Translations under genes and position numbers: made by a program
Notes under the pieces: generated by a model
Databases searched by the model: none
The model's input: only the letters and a program-made list of their open reading frames with translations
Told to the model about the DNA's origin: nothing
Shown: positions 36,409-47,000 of the stretch, in pieces
How positions within the stretch are numbered: the stretch's first letter is position 1
Layout: every line of letters begins with the position of its first letter
Origin: Croceicoccus ponticola
GTDB lineage: Bacteria > Pseudomonadota > Alphaproteobacteria > Sphingomonadales > Sphingomonadaceae
DNA: 64,000 nt
Reading direction: 5' to 3'
Assembly: GCF_004004515.1 (NCBI RefSeq)
Contig: NZ_RXOL01000003.1
Span: 186,001-250,000, forward strand

Positions 36409-36491
36409 ATTCTTTTCGCAATCGCACCATAACGCGCAATGACTTTTGCCTGAGATGGCAGGATTTGGGAAGAGTTTCCTCAAAGGGCCAA

Positions 36492-36507
36492 TATTTTCCC
36501 GAAAATA
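36492..36507. promoter_or_regulatory. palindrome in the bkdR-bkd intergenic region, candidate Lrp-type operator
   Basis: TATTTTC-CC-GAAAATA, seven-base perfect arms in an AT-rich stretch of the 172-bp divergent intergenic region. Lrp-family sites are often AT-rich palindromes of about 15 bp. Binding by the adjacent regulator is inferred. Confidence 0.4.
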
Positions 36508-36580
36508 AGGAAAACATCCCACGCACAGTGCGTTACACTGACGCGAGCGGCTCAATGTCCCGCCGCGAGAGGATGCACGT

Positions 36581-37858
36581 GTGACGAAATCGAATCTGCC
36601 CCGGCTCGAACTGCACATCCCCGAACCGCCGTCGCGGCCGGATACCCCGATCACGTTCGACCACGTCAATCGCGGCGAAGCGGGCGCGGTGCGCCGGCCC
36701 GACATTGCCGAGCATGAAAGCAACATGCGCGACTTGCCGTACGAGCTGATCCGCGTGCTCGACGACGACAACCTCGCTGTCGGCCCGTGGAATCCGATGC
36801 TTGCGCCCGAAACCCTGATCAAGGGCCTGCGCGCCATGGTCCTGTCGCGCGCATTCGACGACCGGTTGTTCCGCGCGCACCGTCAGGGCAAGACCAGCTT
36901 TTACATGAAGTCGACGGGCGAAGAGGCGATTTCCGCCGCGCAGTCGCTGGCGCTGGACAAGGGGGACATGTTCTTTCCCACTTATCGCGCGCTCGCCTGG
37001 CTGCACGCCCGCAATTATCCGCTGACGACCTTGTGCAACCAGATCTTTTCCAACGCCGAAGATCCGCTGGCGGGCAAGCAGTTGCCGATCCTGATGTCGG
37101 CGCGCGCTTACGATTTCTATTCCATATCGGGCAACCTGGGCGTTCGGTTCGTCCATGCCGTGGGCTGGGCGATGGCGTCCGCTTACAAGAACGATACGAA
37201 GATCAGCCTCGCCTATGTCGGTGACGGCACCACGGCCGAAGGCGACTTTCACGAAGCGATGACGTTCGCCGCCGCCTATCGCGCGCCGACGATCCTATGC
37301 GTCACCAACAACCAATATGCGATTTCCAGCTTTGCCGGATTTGCCGCGCCCGAACGCCTGCCCTTCGCGGCCAAGGCGCTGGCCTATGGTTTTCCGGGCA
37401 TCAAGGTCGACGGCAACGACTTCCTCGCCGTGTGGGGCGCGACGCAATGGGCCGCCGAACGCGCCCGCACCAACAACGGCCCGACGCTGATCGAATTCTA
37501 CACCTACCGCGCAGAAGGGCATTCGACGTCCGACGACCCCGGTCGCTATCGCCCCAAGCACGAGGCGGAGCACTGGCCGCTGGGCGACCCCGTCGAACGG
37601 TTGCGCGATCACCTTATCGCCATCGGCGCATGGGACATGGACCGCCATGCCGCGATGGAAGGGGAAACGAAAGAACAGGTGAAGGTCGCGGCCAAGGAGG
37701 CAGAGGCCATCGGCACGTTAGGCCAGTCGAAGCCGCCGATCGAGGAAATGTTCGAGGACGTGTTCGCCGAAAAGGATTGGCGCCTGAAGGAACAGCTGCG
37801 CGAGTTGAAGGCGCGCCGTGCCGCCCGAGCCGAAACGCAAGGGGGAGCGGGCGCATGA
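36581..37858 (+). CDS. bkdA1: branched-chain 2-oxoacid dehydrogenase E1 component, alpha subunit
   Basis: 425 residues, GTG start with GAGAGGA about 7 bases upstream. Known: E1 decarboxylates the 2-oxo acids of Leu, Ile and Val with thiamine diphosphate. Seen: the ThDP/Mg motif GDGTTAEGDFHEAMTFAA ending in CVTNNQYAIS, the phosphorylation-loop-like EFYTYRAEGHSTSDDP, and TSFYMKSTGEEAISAAQSL. The N-terminal 60 residues are the extension usual for bkdA1 of the Pseudomonas type. It overlaps the beta-subunit gene by 4 bp. Confidence 0.93.
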   Translation: MTKSNLPRLELHIPEPPSRPDTPITFDHVNRGEAGAVRRPDIAEHESNMRDLPYELIRVLDDDNLAVGPWNPMLAPETLIKGLRAMVLSRAFDDRLFRAHRQGKTSFYMKSTGEEAISAAQSLALDKGDMFFPTYRALAWLHARNYPLTTLCNQIFSNAEDPLAGKQLPILMSARAYDFYSISGNLGVRFVHAVGWAMASAYKNDTKISLAYVGDGTTAEGDFHEAMTFAAAYRAPTILCVTNNQYAISSFAGFAAPERLPFAAKALAYGFPGIKVDGNDFLAVWGATQWAAERARTNNGPTLIEFYTYRAEGHSTSDDPGRYRPKHEAEHWPLGDPVERLRDHLIAIGAWDMDRHAAMEGETKEQVKVAAKEAEAIGTLGQSKPPIEEMFEDVFAEKDWRLKEQLRELKARRAARAETQGGAGA

Positions 37859-38886
37859 CCGAGACGAAGAAGATGAACATGATCCAGGCGCTCAACAGCG
37901 CGCTGGACGTGATGATGACGCAGGACGAGGACGTGCTCGTCTTTGGCGAGGACGTCGGATATTTCGGCGGCGTCTTCCGCGTGACCGAAGGGCTTCAGGC
38001 GAAACATGGCCTGAAGCGCTGTTTCGACGCCCCGCTGACCGAAGGCGGCATTATCGGCAGCGCCATCGGCATGGCCGCGTACGGGCTGAAGCCGGTGCCA
38101 GAGATCCAGTTCGCGGACTATATCCTGCCCGCCTACGACCAGCTGGTGTCCGAAGCCGCGCGGCTGCGTTACCGGTCCAACGGCGAATTTTCGTCTCCCG
38201 TCACCGTCCGCACCCCCTATGGCGGCGGCATCTTCGGCGGACAGACGCACAGCCAGAGCCCGGAGGCGATCTTTGCCCATGTCACGGGGCTGAAGACGGT
38301 GATCCCGTCGAACCCCTATGACGCCAAGGGTCTGCTGATCGCGTCGATCGAATGCGACGATCCGGTCATCTTCCTTGAGCCCAAGCGACTTTACAACGGC
38401 CCGTTCTATGGCCGCCCCGACGAAGAGCTGAAAACGTGGGCCAATTCCGGCCTCGCCACGGCGGAAGTACCGGTCGGCCATTACGAAGTGCCGCTGGGCC
38501 GCGCCGCGCTGGTGCGCGAAGGCAGCGAGGTTACGGTGCTTGCCTATGGCACGATGGTCCACGTCGCCGCCGCCGGGATCGCCGAATCGGGCGTGGACGC
38601 CGAACTGATCGACTTGCGCTCCATCGTCCCGCTCGACATCGACGCGATCACCGCTTCGGTGCGCAAGACGGGGCGTTGCGTGATCCTGCACGAAGCATCG
38701 CGCTTTGGCGGGTTCGGCGGCGAACTGTCCGCATTGGTGCAGGAACGCTGCTTCGATTACCTTCGCGCGCCGATCGAGCGTGTGGCAGGATACGACATGC
38801 CGTACCCCCACGCCTTTGAATGGGATTATTTCCCGGGGCCGATCCGGCTTGCCGAAGCGCTTTTGAACGCCGTGGAGTATCGTTGA
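37855..38886 (+). CDS. bkdA2: branched-chain 2-oxoacid dehydrogenase E1 component, beta subunit
   Basis: 343 residues. The transketolase-like pyrimidine domain has VFGEDVGYFGGVFRVTEGL and FDAPLTEGGIIGSAIGMA; RTPYGGGIFGGQTHSQSPEA and PYDAKGLLIASI follow, then the C-terminal domain with EASRFGGFGGELSALVQE. This is the usual beta chain of E1, forming an alpha2beta2 tetramer with the preceding product. It is joined to its neighbours by overlapping start and stop codons on both sides (ATGA before, TGATG after). Confidence 0.95.
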   Translation: MTETKKMNMIQALNSALDVMMTQDEDVLVFGEDVGYFGGVFRVTEGLQAKHGLKRCFDAPLTEGGIIGSAIGMAAYGLKPVPEIQFADYILPAYDQLVSEAARLRYRSNGEFSSPVTVRTPYGGGIFGGQTHSQSPEAIFAHVTGLKTVIPSNPYDAKGLLIASIECDDPVIFLEPKRLYNGPFYGRPDEELKTWANSGLATAEVPVGHYEVPLGRAALVREGSEVTVLAYGTMVHVAAAGIAESGVDAELIDLRSIVPLDIDAITASVRKTGRCVILHEASRFGGFGGELSALVQERCFDYLRAPIERVAGYDMPYPHAFEWDYFPGPIRLAEALLNAVEYR

Positions 38887-40154
38887 TGGGCACGTACAAG
38901 TTCCGCCTGCCCGATATCGGCGAAGGCGTGGCCGAGGCCGAAGTCACCGCATGGCACGTGAAGGTCGGCGACCGGATCGAGGAAGACGACGCCCTGTGCG
39001 ACGTGATGACCGACAAGGCGACGGTCGACATGACCAGCCCCGTCGGCGGCACGATCCGCGCTCTGCACGGCGAAGTCGGTCAGATGAAGGCCGTGGGATC
39101 GGTGCTGGTCGAACTGGAAGTCGAAGGCGAAGGCAATGTCGCCGACGAGGCGTCCGCAGCGCCGACAACGGTTTCCAACGAAGCCCCCGAACGCCCGACG
39201 CCGCCCCCTGCGCCGTCTTCTGCTCCCACACCGACGCCCGCTCCGGCGAGCAAGCCTGCTGCGCAGCGCCCCGCGCCCGCACCGACCGCGACTGAACAGG
39301 CCTGCTTCCCGCTCGCCGCGCCGGCCACGCGCCGCCGTGCGGCAAAGCTGGGTATCGATCTGTCGAAAGTGCCCGGCACCGGTCGCCATGGCCGGGTCAC
39401 GCCCGACGATATCGAAAATTACCTCGGCGGCGGCGATCCGCGTTTCGCGATGCGCGGCGGGGTGGACGAGATCAAGATCATCGGCCTGCGCCGCAAGATC
39501 GCAGAACGGATGGAAGAAACCTGGCGGCGCATTCCGCACATCACTTACGTCGAGGATTTCGACGTTACGGCGATCGAGGAACTGCGCGAAGTGCTGAACC
39601 GGGAGCGCAAGGACGGGCAGCCCAAGCTGACCTTCCTGCCCTTCCTCGTGCGCGCGATCGCCCGCACCGTGCCCGACTTCCCGCACATCAACGCGCATTA
39701 CGACGATGACGCGGGCGTGCTGCGCCAGCACGGTGCGGTCCATGTCGGCATCGCCGCCGCAACACCGGCGGGCCTGATGGTTCCTGTCGTGCGCCATGCC
39801 GAATCGCTCGACGCGTGGCAGACGGCTGAAGAAATCGCCCGGCTTTCCACCGCCGCCCGCGACGGCAAGGCCAGCCGCGAGGAACTGTCGGGTTCGACAA
39901 TCACGATCACCTCGCTCGGCCCCATCGGCGGCGTGGTGACGACCCCGATCATCAACCGCCCCGAAACCGCCATCGTCGGCCCCAACAAGATCGTGGAGCG
40001 GCTCGAACGCCGGAACGGCGAGATCGTCACGCGCAAGGTGATGAGCGTATCGTCCAGCTTCGACCATCGCATCGTCGACGGATACGAAGCGGCGAAGTTC
40101 ATTCAGGCGCTGAAGCGGCTGATCGAGAACCCGGCCCTGCTCTATATGGACTGA
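38886..40154 (+). CDS. bkdB: branched-chain 2-oxoacid dehydrogenase E2 (dihydrolipoamide acyltransferase)
   Basis: 422 residues with three domains. The lipoyl domain is at about 1-80, with the lipoylated Lys in MTDKATVDM. A Pro/Ala-rich linker (about 95-140) precedes the E1/E3-binding domain, with ATRRRAAKLGIDLSKVPGTGRHGRVTPDD split over 150-180. The catalytic domain ends in SSSFDHRIVDG. Known: E2 transfers branched acyl groups to CoA. The E3 (lipoamide dehydrogenase) gene is not in the operon, so E3 must be supplied from elsewhere in the genome. Confidence 0.95.
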   Translation: MGTYKFRLPDIGEGVAEAEVTAWHVKVGDRIEEDDALCDVMTDKATVDMTSPVGGTIRALHGEVGQMKAVGSVLVELEVEGEGNVADEASAAPTTVSNEAPERPTPPPAPSSAPTPTPAPASKPAAQRPAPAPTATEQACFPLAAPATRRRAAKLGIDLSKVPGTGRHGRVTPDDIENYLGGGDPRFAMRGGVDEIKIIGLRRKIAERMEETWRRIPHITYVEDFDVTAIEELREVLNRERKDGQPKLTFLPFLVRAIARTVPDFPHINAHYDDDAGVLRQHGAVHVGIAAATPAGLMVPVVRHAESLDAWQTAEEIARLSTAARDGKASREELSGSTITITSLGPIGGVVTTPIINRPETAIVGPNKIVERLERRNGEIVTRKVMSVSSSFDHRIVDGYEAAKFIQALKRLIENPALLYMD

Positions 40155-40253
40155 CCAAATCGGACTAAGCGGCACCGGCGGGCCCATCGCACTTTTCAAA
40201 CGCGCGCGCGAACGCTAGGGGCTGCGGCTCCCAGTCACGCAGGAGCCCGACCC

Positions 40254-40946
40254 TTGTCCGACGTCAACCTGATTCTAGTTCGCCACGGCCAGTCGCAGTG
40301 GAACCTGGAAAACCGTTTCACCGGCTGGTGGGACGTGGACCTGACCGAATTGGGAGAGGCCGAGGCCAAGGCGGCCGGCGAATTGATGGCGGCGACCGGC
40401 ATGATGCCCGAAGTCGCGTTCACCTCCTACCAGACCCGCGCGATCCGCACGCTGCACATCGCGTTGCGCGCCGCCGACCGGCTGTGGATTCCGGAGACAA
40501 AGGACTGGCGGCTGAACGAGCGGCACTATGGCGGGCTGACCGGCCTCGACAAGCAGGAAACCCGCGACAAGCACGGCGACGAACAGGTGCACATCTGGCG
40601 CCGCAGCTTTGACATTCCGCCGCCGGTGCTCGAACGCGGCAGTGAATTCGACCTGTCGAACGACCCGCGTTACGCCGGGATCGACGTGCCGATGACTGAA
40701 AGCCTGAAAGACACGATCGCCCGCGCGTTGCCCTATTACGAACAGGCGATCCAGCCGGTCCTCGCAGCGGGCAAGACGGTCATCGTTTCGGCCCACGGCA
40801 ATTCGCTCCGCGCGCTGGTCAAGCACCTGTCGGGCATATCCGACGACGATATCTCCGCGCTGGAAATTCCGACCGGGCAGCCCATCGTCTATCCCTTTGC
40901 CAACGGTCAGGCATCGGGCGAACGCTATTACCTTTCGGACGCCTGA
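40254..40946 (+). CDS. gpmA: 2,3-bisphosphoglycerate-dependent phosphoglycerate mutase
   Basis: 230 residues, TTG start with AGGAG 8 bases before. Known: it interconverts 3- and 2-phosphoglycerate in glycolysis through a phosphohistidine. Seen: [20 protein letters not shown] with the catalytic His11, [20 protein letters not shown], and the second His in [15 protein letters not shown]. Stands alone, 99 bp after the bkd operon and 24 bp before purE, with which it might be co-transcribed. Confidence 0.95.
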   Translation: MSDVNLILVRHGQSQWNLENRFTGWWDVDLTELGEAEAKAAGELMAATGMMPEVAFTSYQTRAIRTLHIALRAADRLWIPETKDWRLNERHYGGLTGLDKQETRDKHGDEQVHIWRRSFDIPPPVLERGSEFDLSNDPRYAGIDVPMTESLKDTIARALPYYEQAIQPVLAAGKTVIVSAHGNSLRALVKHLSGISDDDISALEIPTGQPIVYPFANGQASGERYYLSDA

Positions 40947-40970
40947 GGGCGGGAAACGGGGAACGAAGAC

Positions 40971-41459
40971 ATGACGGCACCGGTCGCAATCGTAATGGGC
41001 AGCCAGTCCGACTGGCCGACCATGCGCCATGCCGCCGACATGCTCGACGCGCTGGGCGTGGCAAGCGACTGTCGCATCGTGTCGGCCCACCGCACTCCCG
41101 AACGCATGTTCGATTTCGCCAAGGGCGCGGCTGACGAAGGGTTCAAGGTCGTCATCGCGGGCGCCGGCGGCGCGGCGCATCTCCCGGGCATGATCGCTTC
41201 GATGACGCATCTGCCCGTGCTGGGCGTGCCGGTGCAGTCCAAGGCGCTGTCGGGTCAGGATTCGCTGCTTTCCATCGTCCAGATGCCGGGCGGAATTCCC
41301 GTGGGCACACTGGCCATCGGCGACGCCGGGGCCAAGAACGCGGGCCTGCTTGCCGCCGCGATCCTTGCCATCGGCGACGACGCGCTGGCCGAACGGCTGA
41401 AGGCTTGGCGCAAGGCCCAAAGCGACAGCGTGGCCGAACGTCCGTCGGACGGGAACTGA
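40971..41459 (+). CDS. purE: N5-carboxyaminoimidazole ribonucleotide mutase
   Basis: 162 residues. Known: class I PurE moves the carboxyl group of N5-CAIR to give CAIR in purine synthesis. Seen: [19 protein letters not shown] at the active site, [10 protein letters not shown] with the catalytic His, [13 protein letters not shown], and [22 protein letters not shown] split around 84-105. The stop is followed by purK after a single base, as in most bacteria. Confidence 0.97.
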   Translation: MTAPVAIVMGSQSDWPTMRHAADMLDALGVASDCRIVSAHRTPERMFDFAKGAADEGFKVVIAGAGGAAHLPGMIASMTHLPVLGVPVQSKALSGQDSLLSIVQMPGGIPVGTLAIGDAGAKNAGLLAAAILAIGDDALAERLKAWRKAQSDSVAERPSDGN

Positions 41460-41460
41460 C

Positions 41461-42546
41461 ATGCCGCAAATTCCGGTGATCAAACCGGGCAGCACGATCG
41501 GCATTCTGGGCGGTGGGCAACTGGGCCGGATGATGGCGATGGCGGCTGCGCAACTCGGCTATCGCTGCCACATCTATGCGCCGGAATCGGAAAGCGTTGC
41601 CGCCGACGTTGCCGCGGACTTCACGCAAGGCTCTTATTCCGACGAAGCCGCGCTGGCCGCTTTTGCCGCGCAGTGCGATGTTGTCACCTACGAATTCGAA
41701 AACGTGCCCGTCGGCCCGCTTGCCGCGTTGGGCGATGTGCCGTTGCGTGCCAATGCGCGCGCGCTGGAAATCGCGCAGGACCGGCTGGCCGAAAAGAATT
41801 TCGTCGCCGATCTTGGCGGCACGCCCGCGCCCTATCGCGCGCTTGCGGACGAAACCGGATTGTTCAAGGCAATCGCGGCGATCGGCACGCCCGGCATCCT
41901 GAAAACCCGGCGCGACGGTTACGACGGCAAGGGACAGTGGCGCATCCGCGATGGCTGCGACGCCGACGAACTGACCGTTCCGCCCATTCCGATGATCTAC
42001 GAAGGGTTCGTGCGCTTCGCGACCGAATTTTCGGTCATCATGGTCCGCGGTCTCGACGGGCAAGTGCGATTCTGGGACAGCGCCGCCAACGAACACGATG
42101 GTGGTATCCTGTCCCGCTCCACCGTCCCTGCGGGCCGCGTCGTCGTGGCGCAGGTTCCCGCCGCGCGAAAACTGGCTGCCGCGGTGGCCGAAACGCTAGA
42201 CTATGTCGGCGTGCTCACGCTCGAATTCTTTGCGACCGACGATGGGCCGGTGTTCAACGAAATGGCGCCCCGCGTGCACAATTCCGGGCACTGGACGATC
42301 GAGGGTGCGATCACCAGCCAGTTCGAAAACCACATCCGCGCGATTTGCGGTCTGCCGCTTGGCGATTGCGGTTTGCGCGTTCCCGGTGCAGTGATGGACA
42401 ACCTTATCGGAACGACGGCGGAGGAAGCCCTGCCCATCCTGAAAGACCCTGCCGCCCACCTGCACCTTTACGGCAAGGGCGAAGCGCGCGAGGGGCGCAA
42501 GATGGGTCACGTCACGCGCCTTATCCTGCAAGAGGCTGACGAGTGA
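41461..42546 (+). CDS. purK: 5-(carboxyamino)imidazole ribonucleotide synthase
   Basis: 361 residues of the ATP-grasp fold. Known: it carboxylates AIR with bicarbonate and ATP to N5-CAIR, the substrate of PurE. Seen: IGILGGGQLGRMMAMAAAQLG, the ATP-grasp segment LKTRRDGYDGKGQWRI, EFSVIMVRG, and the metal-binding FNEMAPRVHNSGHWTIEG. It begins one base after purE and its stop overlaps the dihydrofolate reductase start (GTGA). Confidence 0.96.
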   Translation: MPQIPVIKPGSTIGILGGGQLGRMMAMAAAQLGYRCHIYAPESESVAADVAADFTQGSYSDEAALAAFAAQCDVVTYEFENVPVGPLAALGDVPLRANARALEIAQDRLAEKNFVADLGGTPAPYRALADETGLFKAIAAIGTPGILKTRRDGYDGKGQWRIRDGCDADELTVPPIPMIYEGFVRFATEFSVIMVRGLDGQVRFWDSAANEHDGGILSRSTVPAGRVVVAQVPAARKLAAAVAETLDYVGVLTLEFFATDDGPVFNEMAPRVHNSGHWTIEGAITSQFENHIRAICGLPLGDCGLRVPGAVMDNLIGTTAEEALPILKDPAAHLHLYGKGEAREGRKMGHVTRLILQEADE

Positions 42547-43061
42547 AGGGGCCCGAACTGTTCATCGTCGTCGCGCGGGCAGCCAACGGCACCATCGGTG
42601 CACAAGGGCGCCTGCCGTGGCACATCCCGGCGGACCTTGCGCATTTCAAGCGACTGACGATGGGCGCGCCGATGATCATGGGGCGCAAAACTTTCCAATC
42701 GTTGCCCGGCACACTTCCGGGACGCCGCCACATCGTGCTGACCGGCAATCCCGATTGGACGCCCGGTGACGAAAACGGCGACGGTGAAGACGACGACGTC
42801 GAGATTGCGTCGAGCCTCGATGCGGCGATAGCCCGCGCCAACGGTTCGCGGATCGCGGTGATCGGCGGCGCGGCGGTCTTTGCCGAAGCGCTGCCCCGCG
42901 CCAGCCGGATCGAAGTGACCGAAATCCACCGTGAATACGACGGCGATGTCGCCATGCCCGCAATACCCCAGGACGAATGGGAAGAAGTCGCGCGCGAACA
43001 TCATCCCGAAGTTGGAAAGCACCCGGCCTACAGCTTCGTTACACTGCGCCGCCGGGCCTGA
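42543..43061 (+). CDS. folA: dihydrofolate reductase
   Basis: 172 residues, GTG start overlapping the purK stop. Known: it reduces dihydrofolate to tetrahydrofolate with NADPH. Seen: IVVARAANGTIGAQGRLPWHIPADLAHFKRLT, with the acidic active-site Asp in IPAD, then the NADPH motif IMGRKTFQSLP and IGGAAVFAEALP. A small acidic insertion (DENGDGEDDD, about residues 76-85) makes it slightly longer than the usual 160 residues. Confidence 0.94.
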   Translation: MKGPELFIVVARAANGTIGAQGRLPWHIPADLAHFKRLTMGAPMIMGRKTFQSLPGTLPGRRHIVLTGNPDWTPGDENGDGEDDDVEIASSLDAAIARANGSRIAVIGGAAVFAEALPRASRIEVTEIHREYDGDVAMPAIPQDEWEEVAREHHPEVGKHPAYSFVTLRRRA

Positions 43062-43080
43062 CCAGCCGCAAACGGACGAC

Positions 43081-44025
43081 ATGGACGCTCGACACGCGAT
43101 GATGCGGCTCTCCTCACTCGATCCCATGCCCCCGCAATTGCGCGGCGCGGTGATGGCTCTCGGCAATTTCGACGGTGTCCATGCCGGACACCAGGCCGTG
43201 ATCGGCAAGGCGGTCGAACTTGGCCGCGCCGCCGGTCGCCCCGTCATCGTCGCAACGTTCGATCCGCATCCCGTGCGCCATTTCAAGCCCGATGCCGCAC
43301 CGTTCCGGTTGACCTCTCTGGACCAGCGGCAGGACCTGTTCGCAATGCTGGGCGCTGATGCGATGCTGGTCTTCACTTTCGATGCGGCACTGGCCCAGAC
43401 GAGCGCGGAAGATTTCGTCGGCGTGCTGCTCGCCGAAAGGCTGGGCGTTTCTGCCGTCGTCACCGGCAGCGACTTTACCTTTGGCAACGGCAAGCGCGGC
43501 GATGTCGCGATGCTGGCGCGGCTGGGCGCGGACAGCGGGATCACCGCCCATGCCGTCTCTCCGGTTGTCGAACATGGCGAAGTCATATCCTCCAGCCGTA
43601 TCCGCGACGCGCTTTGGGCGGGCGATCCGCAGGAAGCCGCGCGCCTGATGACGCGTCCTTTTGCGATTCGCGGCCCGGTCCTGCACGGCGACAAAGTGGG
43701 TCGGACCATCGGCTATCCCACCGCCAATCTCGACCTCGGCAGCTATATCCGCCCGAAATACGGGATCTATGCGGTGACTGGCCACTTGCCCGACGGGCGC
43801 GTGCTGAACGGCGCGGCCAATCTTGGCATCCGGCCCACGTTCGACCCGCCCAAGGAATTGCTGGAGCCCTATTTCTTCGATTTTTCGGAGGATCTTTACG
43901 GTCAGGAGATCGAGGTCGCGTTCCACCATTTCCTGCGGCCCGAAGCGAAGTTCGACGATCTCGACGACCTGACCGCGCAGATGGAACGCGATTGCGCCCG
44001 CGCGCGCGAATTGCTGGGCGCATAA
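43081..44025 (+). CDS. ribF: bifunctional riboflavin kinase / FAD synthetase
   Basis: 314 residues. Known: RibF makes FMN and then FAD. The N-terminal adenylyltransferase domain has ALGNFDGVHAGHQAVI and TFDPHPVRHF, with SSSRIRDALW near 190. The C-terminal flavokinase domain has GRTIGYPTANLDL, YGIYAVTGHLPDG, GAANLGIRPTF and the EPYFFDF end. ATG 43081 gives a normal N terminus. It lies 43 bp ahead of ileS; ribF-ileS-lspA is a conserved order. Confidence 0.96.
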   Translation: MDARHAMMRLSSLDPMPPQLRGAVMALGNFDGVHAGHQAVIGKAVELGRAAGRPVIVATFDPHPVRHFKPDAAPFRLTSLDQRQDLFAMLGADAMLVFTFDAALAQTSAEDFVGVLLAERLGVSAVVTGSDFTFGNGKRGDVAMLARLGADSGITAHAVSPVVEHGEVISSSRIRDALWAGDPQEAARLMTRPFAIRGPVLHGDKVGRTIGYPTANLDLGSYIRPKYGIYAVTGHLPDGRVLNGAANLGIRPTFDPPKELLEPYFFDFSEDLYGQEIEVAFHHFLRPEAKFDDLDDLTAQMERDCARARELLGA

Positions 44026-44068
44026 GCGCGCTTTATCCGCGCGCCGCTTTGTTCTAGGTGCGCCGGTT

Positions 44069-47000
44069 ATGACCGATAAGCCCAGCGCCGAAACCAGAGA
44101 TTTCAAAGATACGGTTTTCCTGCCGAAGACCGATTTCCCCATGAAAGCCGGGCTCCCCGCAAAGGAGCCGGGCATTCTGGCGCGCTGGCAGGACATGGAC
44201 CTTTACGCCAAGCTGCGCGACGCGCGCCGGGGCCGCGAGAAATTCGTGCTGCATGACGGCCCGCCCTACGCCAACGGCGACATGCATATCGGTCACGCGC
44301 TGAACCACGTGTTGAAGGACATGGTCGTGCGCACGCAAAGCCTGCTGGGCAAGGACGCGCCCTATGTTCCGGGCTGGGACTGCCACGGACTTCCCATCGA
44401 GTGGAAGGTAGAAGAACAGTACCGCAAGAAGAAGCTCGACAAGGACCAGGTTCCGGCAAAGGAATTCCGCGCCGAATGCCGCGCCTATGCGCAGCACTGG
44501 GTGGACGTGCAGCGCGAACAGCTGAAGCGGCTCGGCATCAATGCCGACTGGGACAACCCGTACCTGACGATGCAGTTCGAAAGTGAGGCGACGATCGTGG
44601 CCGAACTGCTCAAGTTCGCCACCAGCGGCCAGCTCTATCGCGGCGCGAAGCCGGTGATGTGGTCGCCGGTCGAAAAGACCGCGCTGGCCGAAGCAGAGGT
44701 TGAGTACGAGGACATCACCTCGACCCAGATCGACGTGGCGTTCGAGATCGTGGAATCGCCGATCCCCGAACTGATCGGCGCGCATGCGGTGATCTGGACA
44801 ACGACGCCGTGGACGATCCCGGTGAACCAGGCGCTCGCCTATGGACCGGACGTCGATTACGAGATCGTGGAGTGGGGGGCACCGACGAAGCGATATCTGG
44901 TCGCATCGCCTCTGGTCGATGATTTCATCAAACGCCTTTCGGCCGAGATGAACCGCGACGAGGCGATGGATATTCCAGACGTCCCGGAGGATGACCTGCT
45001 TGCCCTCGGCAATATGCTCGACGACATGCCGCCTCCGCCGCCAGCCCGGCGCTGGAAAGGCCGCGAACTGGCGGGCACGATGGCGCGCCATCCGCTTGCC
45101 GTGATGTTCGACGATACGATCATGGATGGCGATGCGCAGGAACGGTTCGAACGCGAGCGCGTCGACGAAAGTTTTGCCCGGCTGGTCAATATCCGCGAGC
45201 ATGCCCGCTATTGTTCCGAACTGTTCGACGGCGTGCTGTCCCCAGATTCGCCCAAAGCCGAATTCTACCTTCGCCCTCGCCCCTTCCTGCCCGGCGATTT
45301 CGTAACCACCGATAGCGGCACCGGCCTCGTCCACATGGCGCCCGACCATGGCGAGGACGATTTCGACCTGTGCAAGGCGCACGGGATCAATCCGGTTTTC
45401 GCGGTAGAGGGCGACGGCCGCTATCGCGAGGATTGGGCCTGGCTCGGCGGCATGGGCAGCGTGATAAACCCCAAATTCAACGCTCCTGATGGCCCTATCT
45501 GCCAGACGCTTCGCGAAGTCGATGCGCTCGCCTCGGCCAGTGCCGACTACCGGCATTCCTATCCACATAGCTGGCGGTCGAAGGCGAAGATCATTTTCCG
45601 CTGCACGCCGCAGTGGTTCGTGCCGATGGATCAGCAGCGCGGCGACGATGGCACCTTGCGCGAAACCGCGCTCAAAGCGATCGACGACACGCGCTTCGTG
45701 CCCGCAAAGGGGCGCAACCGCATCGGTTCGATGGTCGAAGGGCGGCCCGACTGGGTGCTTTCGCGCCAGCGCGCGTGGGGTGTGCCGATCACGCTGTTCG
45801 TGGATCGCAAGACCGGCCAGTACCTTAACGATCCGGCGGTCAACGAACGCATCGTCGCCAACATCCGCACCCACGGCGTCGACGGGTGGGACGAAGAATA
45901 CGCCGCCGACCTGCTCGGCCCCGATTACGACGTGGACGATTACGAACGCGTCGCCGACATTCTCGACGTCTGGTTCGATTCGGGTTCGACCCATGCCTTC
46001 GTGCTCGAATCCGGCCGCTGGCCCGACCTGCAATGGCCGGCCGACCTGTACCTCGAAGGCAGCGACCAGCATCGCGGCTGGTTCCAGTCTTCGCTGCTCG
46101 AATCGTGCGGCACGCGGGGTCGTGCGCCCTATAACGCTGTCCTTACCCATGGCTTCACCATGGACGGCAAGGGCGAGAAGATGTCGAAGTCGAAGGGCAA
46201 CACGATCAGCCCGATCGACCTGATGCGCGATTACGGCGCGGACATCATCAGGCTCTGGGCGCTGTCGGTCGATTATACCGAAGACCACCGCATCGGGCCC
46301 GAAATCCTGAAGGGCGTGGCCGACACTTATCGCAAGCTGCGCAACACTTTCCGCTATCTGCTGGGCGCGCTCGATGGGTTCGATGACGCCGAACGCGTCG
46401 ACGTGGCCGATATGCCCGAACTGGAACGGTATGTGCTGTCCCTGCTCGGCGCGCTGGATGCGAAACTTCGGCAGAGCGTCGACGATTTCGACTTCAACAC
46501 TTACACTCGCGCGCTTTCGGATTTCTGCAACGAAGACCTGTCGGCGTTCTTCTTCGATATCCGCAAGGACATGCTCTACTGCGACGCGCCGACGGACATG
46601 AGCCGCCGCGCCTATCGCACGGTGCTCGACACGCTGTTCCATGCGCTCGTCCGTTACGCCGCGCCGGTGCTGGTGTTCACGGCAGAAGAAGTGTGGGCCA
46701 CGCGTTACCCGCAGGCGGACAGCGTCCACTTCCTCGAATGGCCGGAAGTGCCGGCGGCGCAGGCCGATGCCGCCCGCTGGGATGGCTTGCGCGCCCTTCG
46801 CGAAAAGGTGAACGAGGCGATCGAGCCTTATCGCCGCGAAAAAACCGTCCGCTCCAGCCTTCAGGCCGAAGTCGAAGTGCCCGCCGCGGCTGTGCCCGAT
46901 GGTTTTTCGGACAATGATCTGGCCGAACTGTTCATCACCGCGACAGTCACGCGCGGGCAAGGCGACGGCGTGATCGTGAAGCCCACCGACATGGCCAAGT

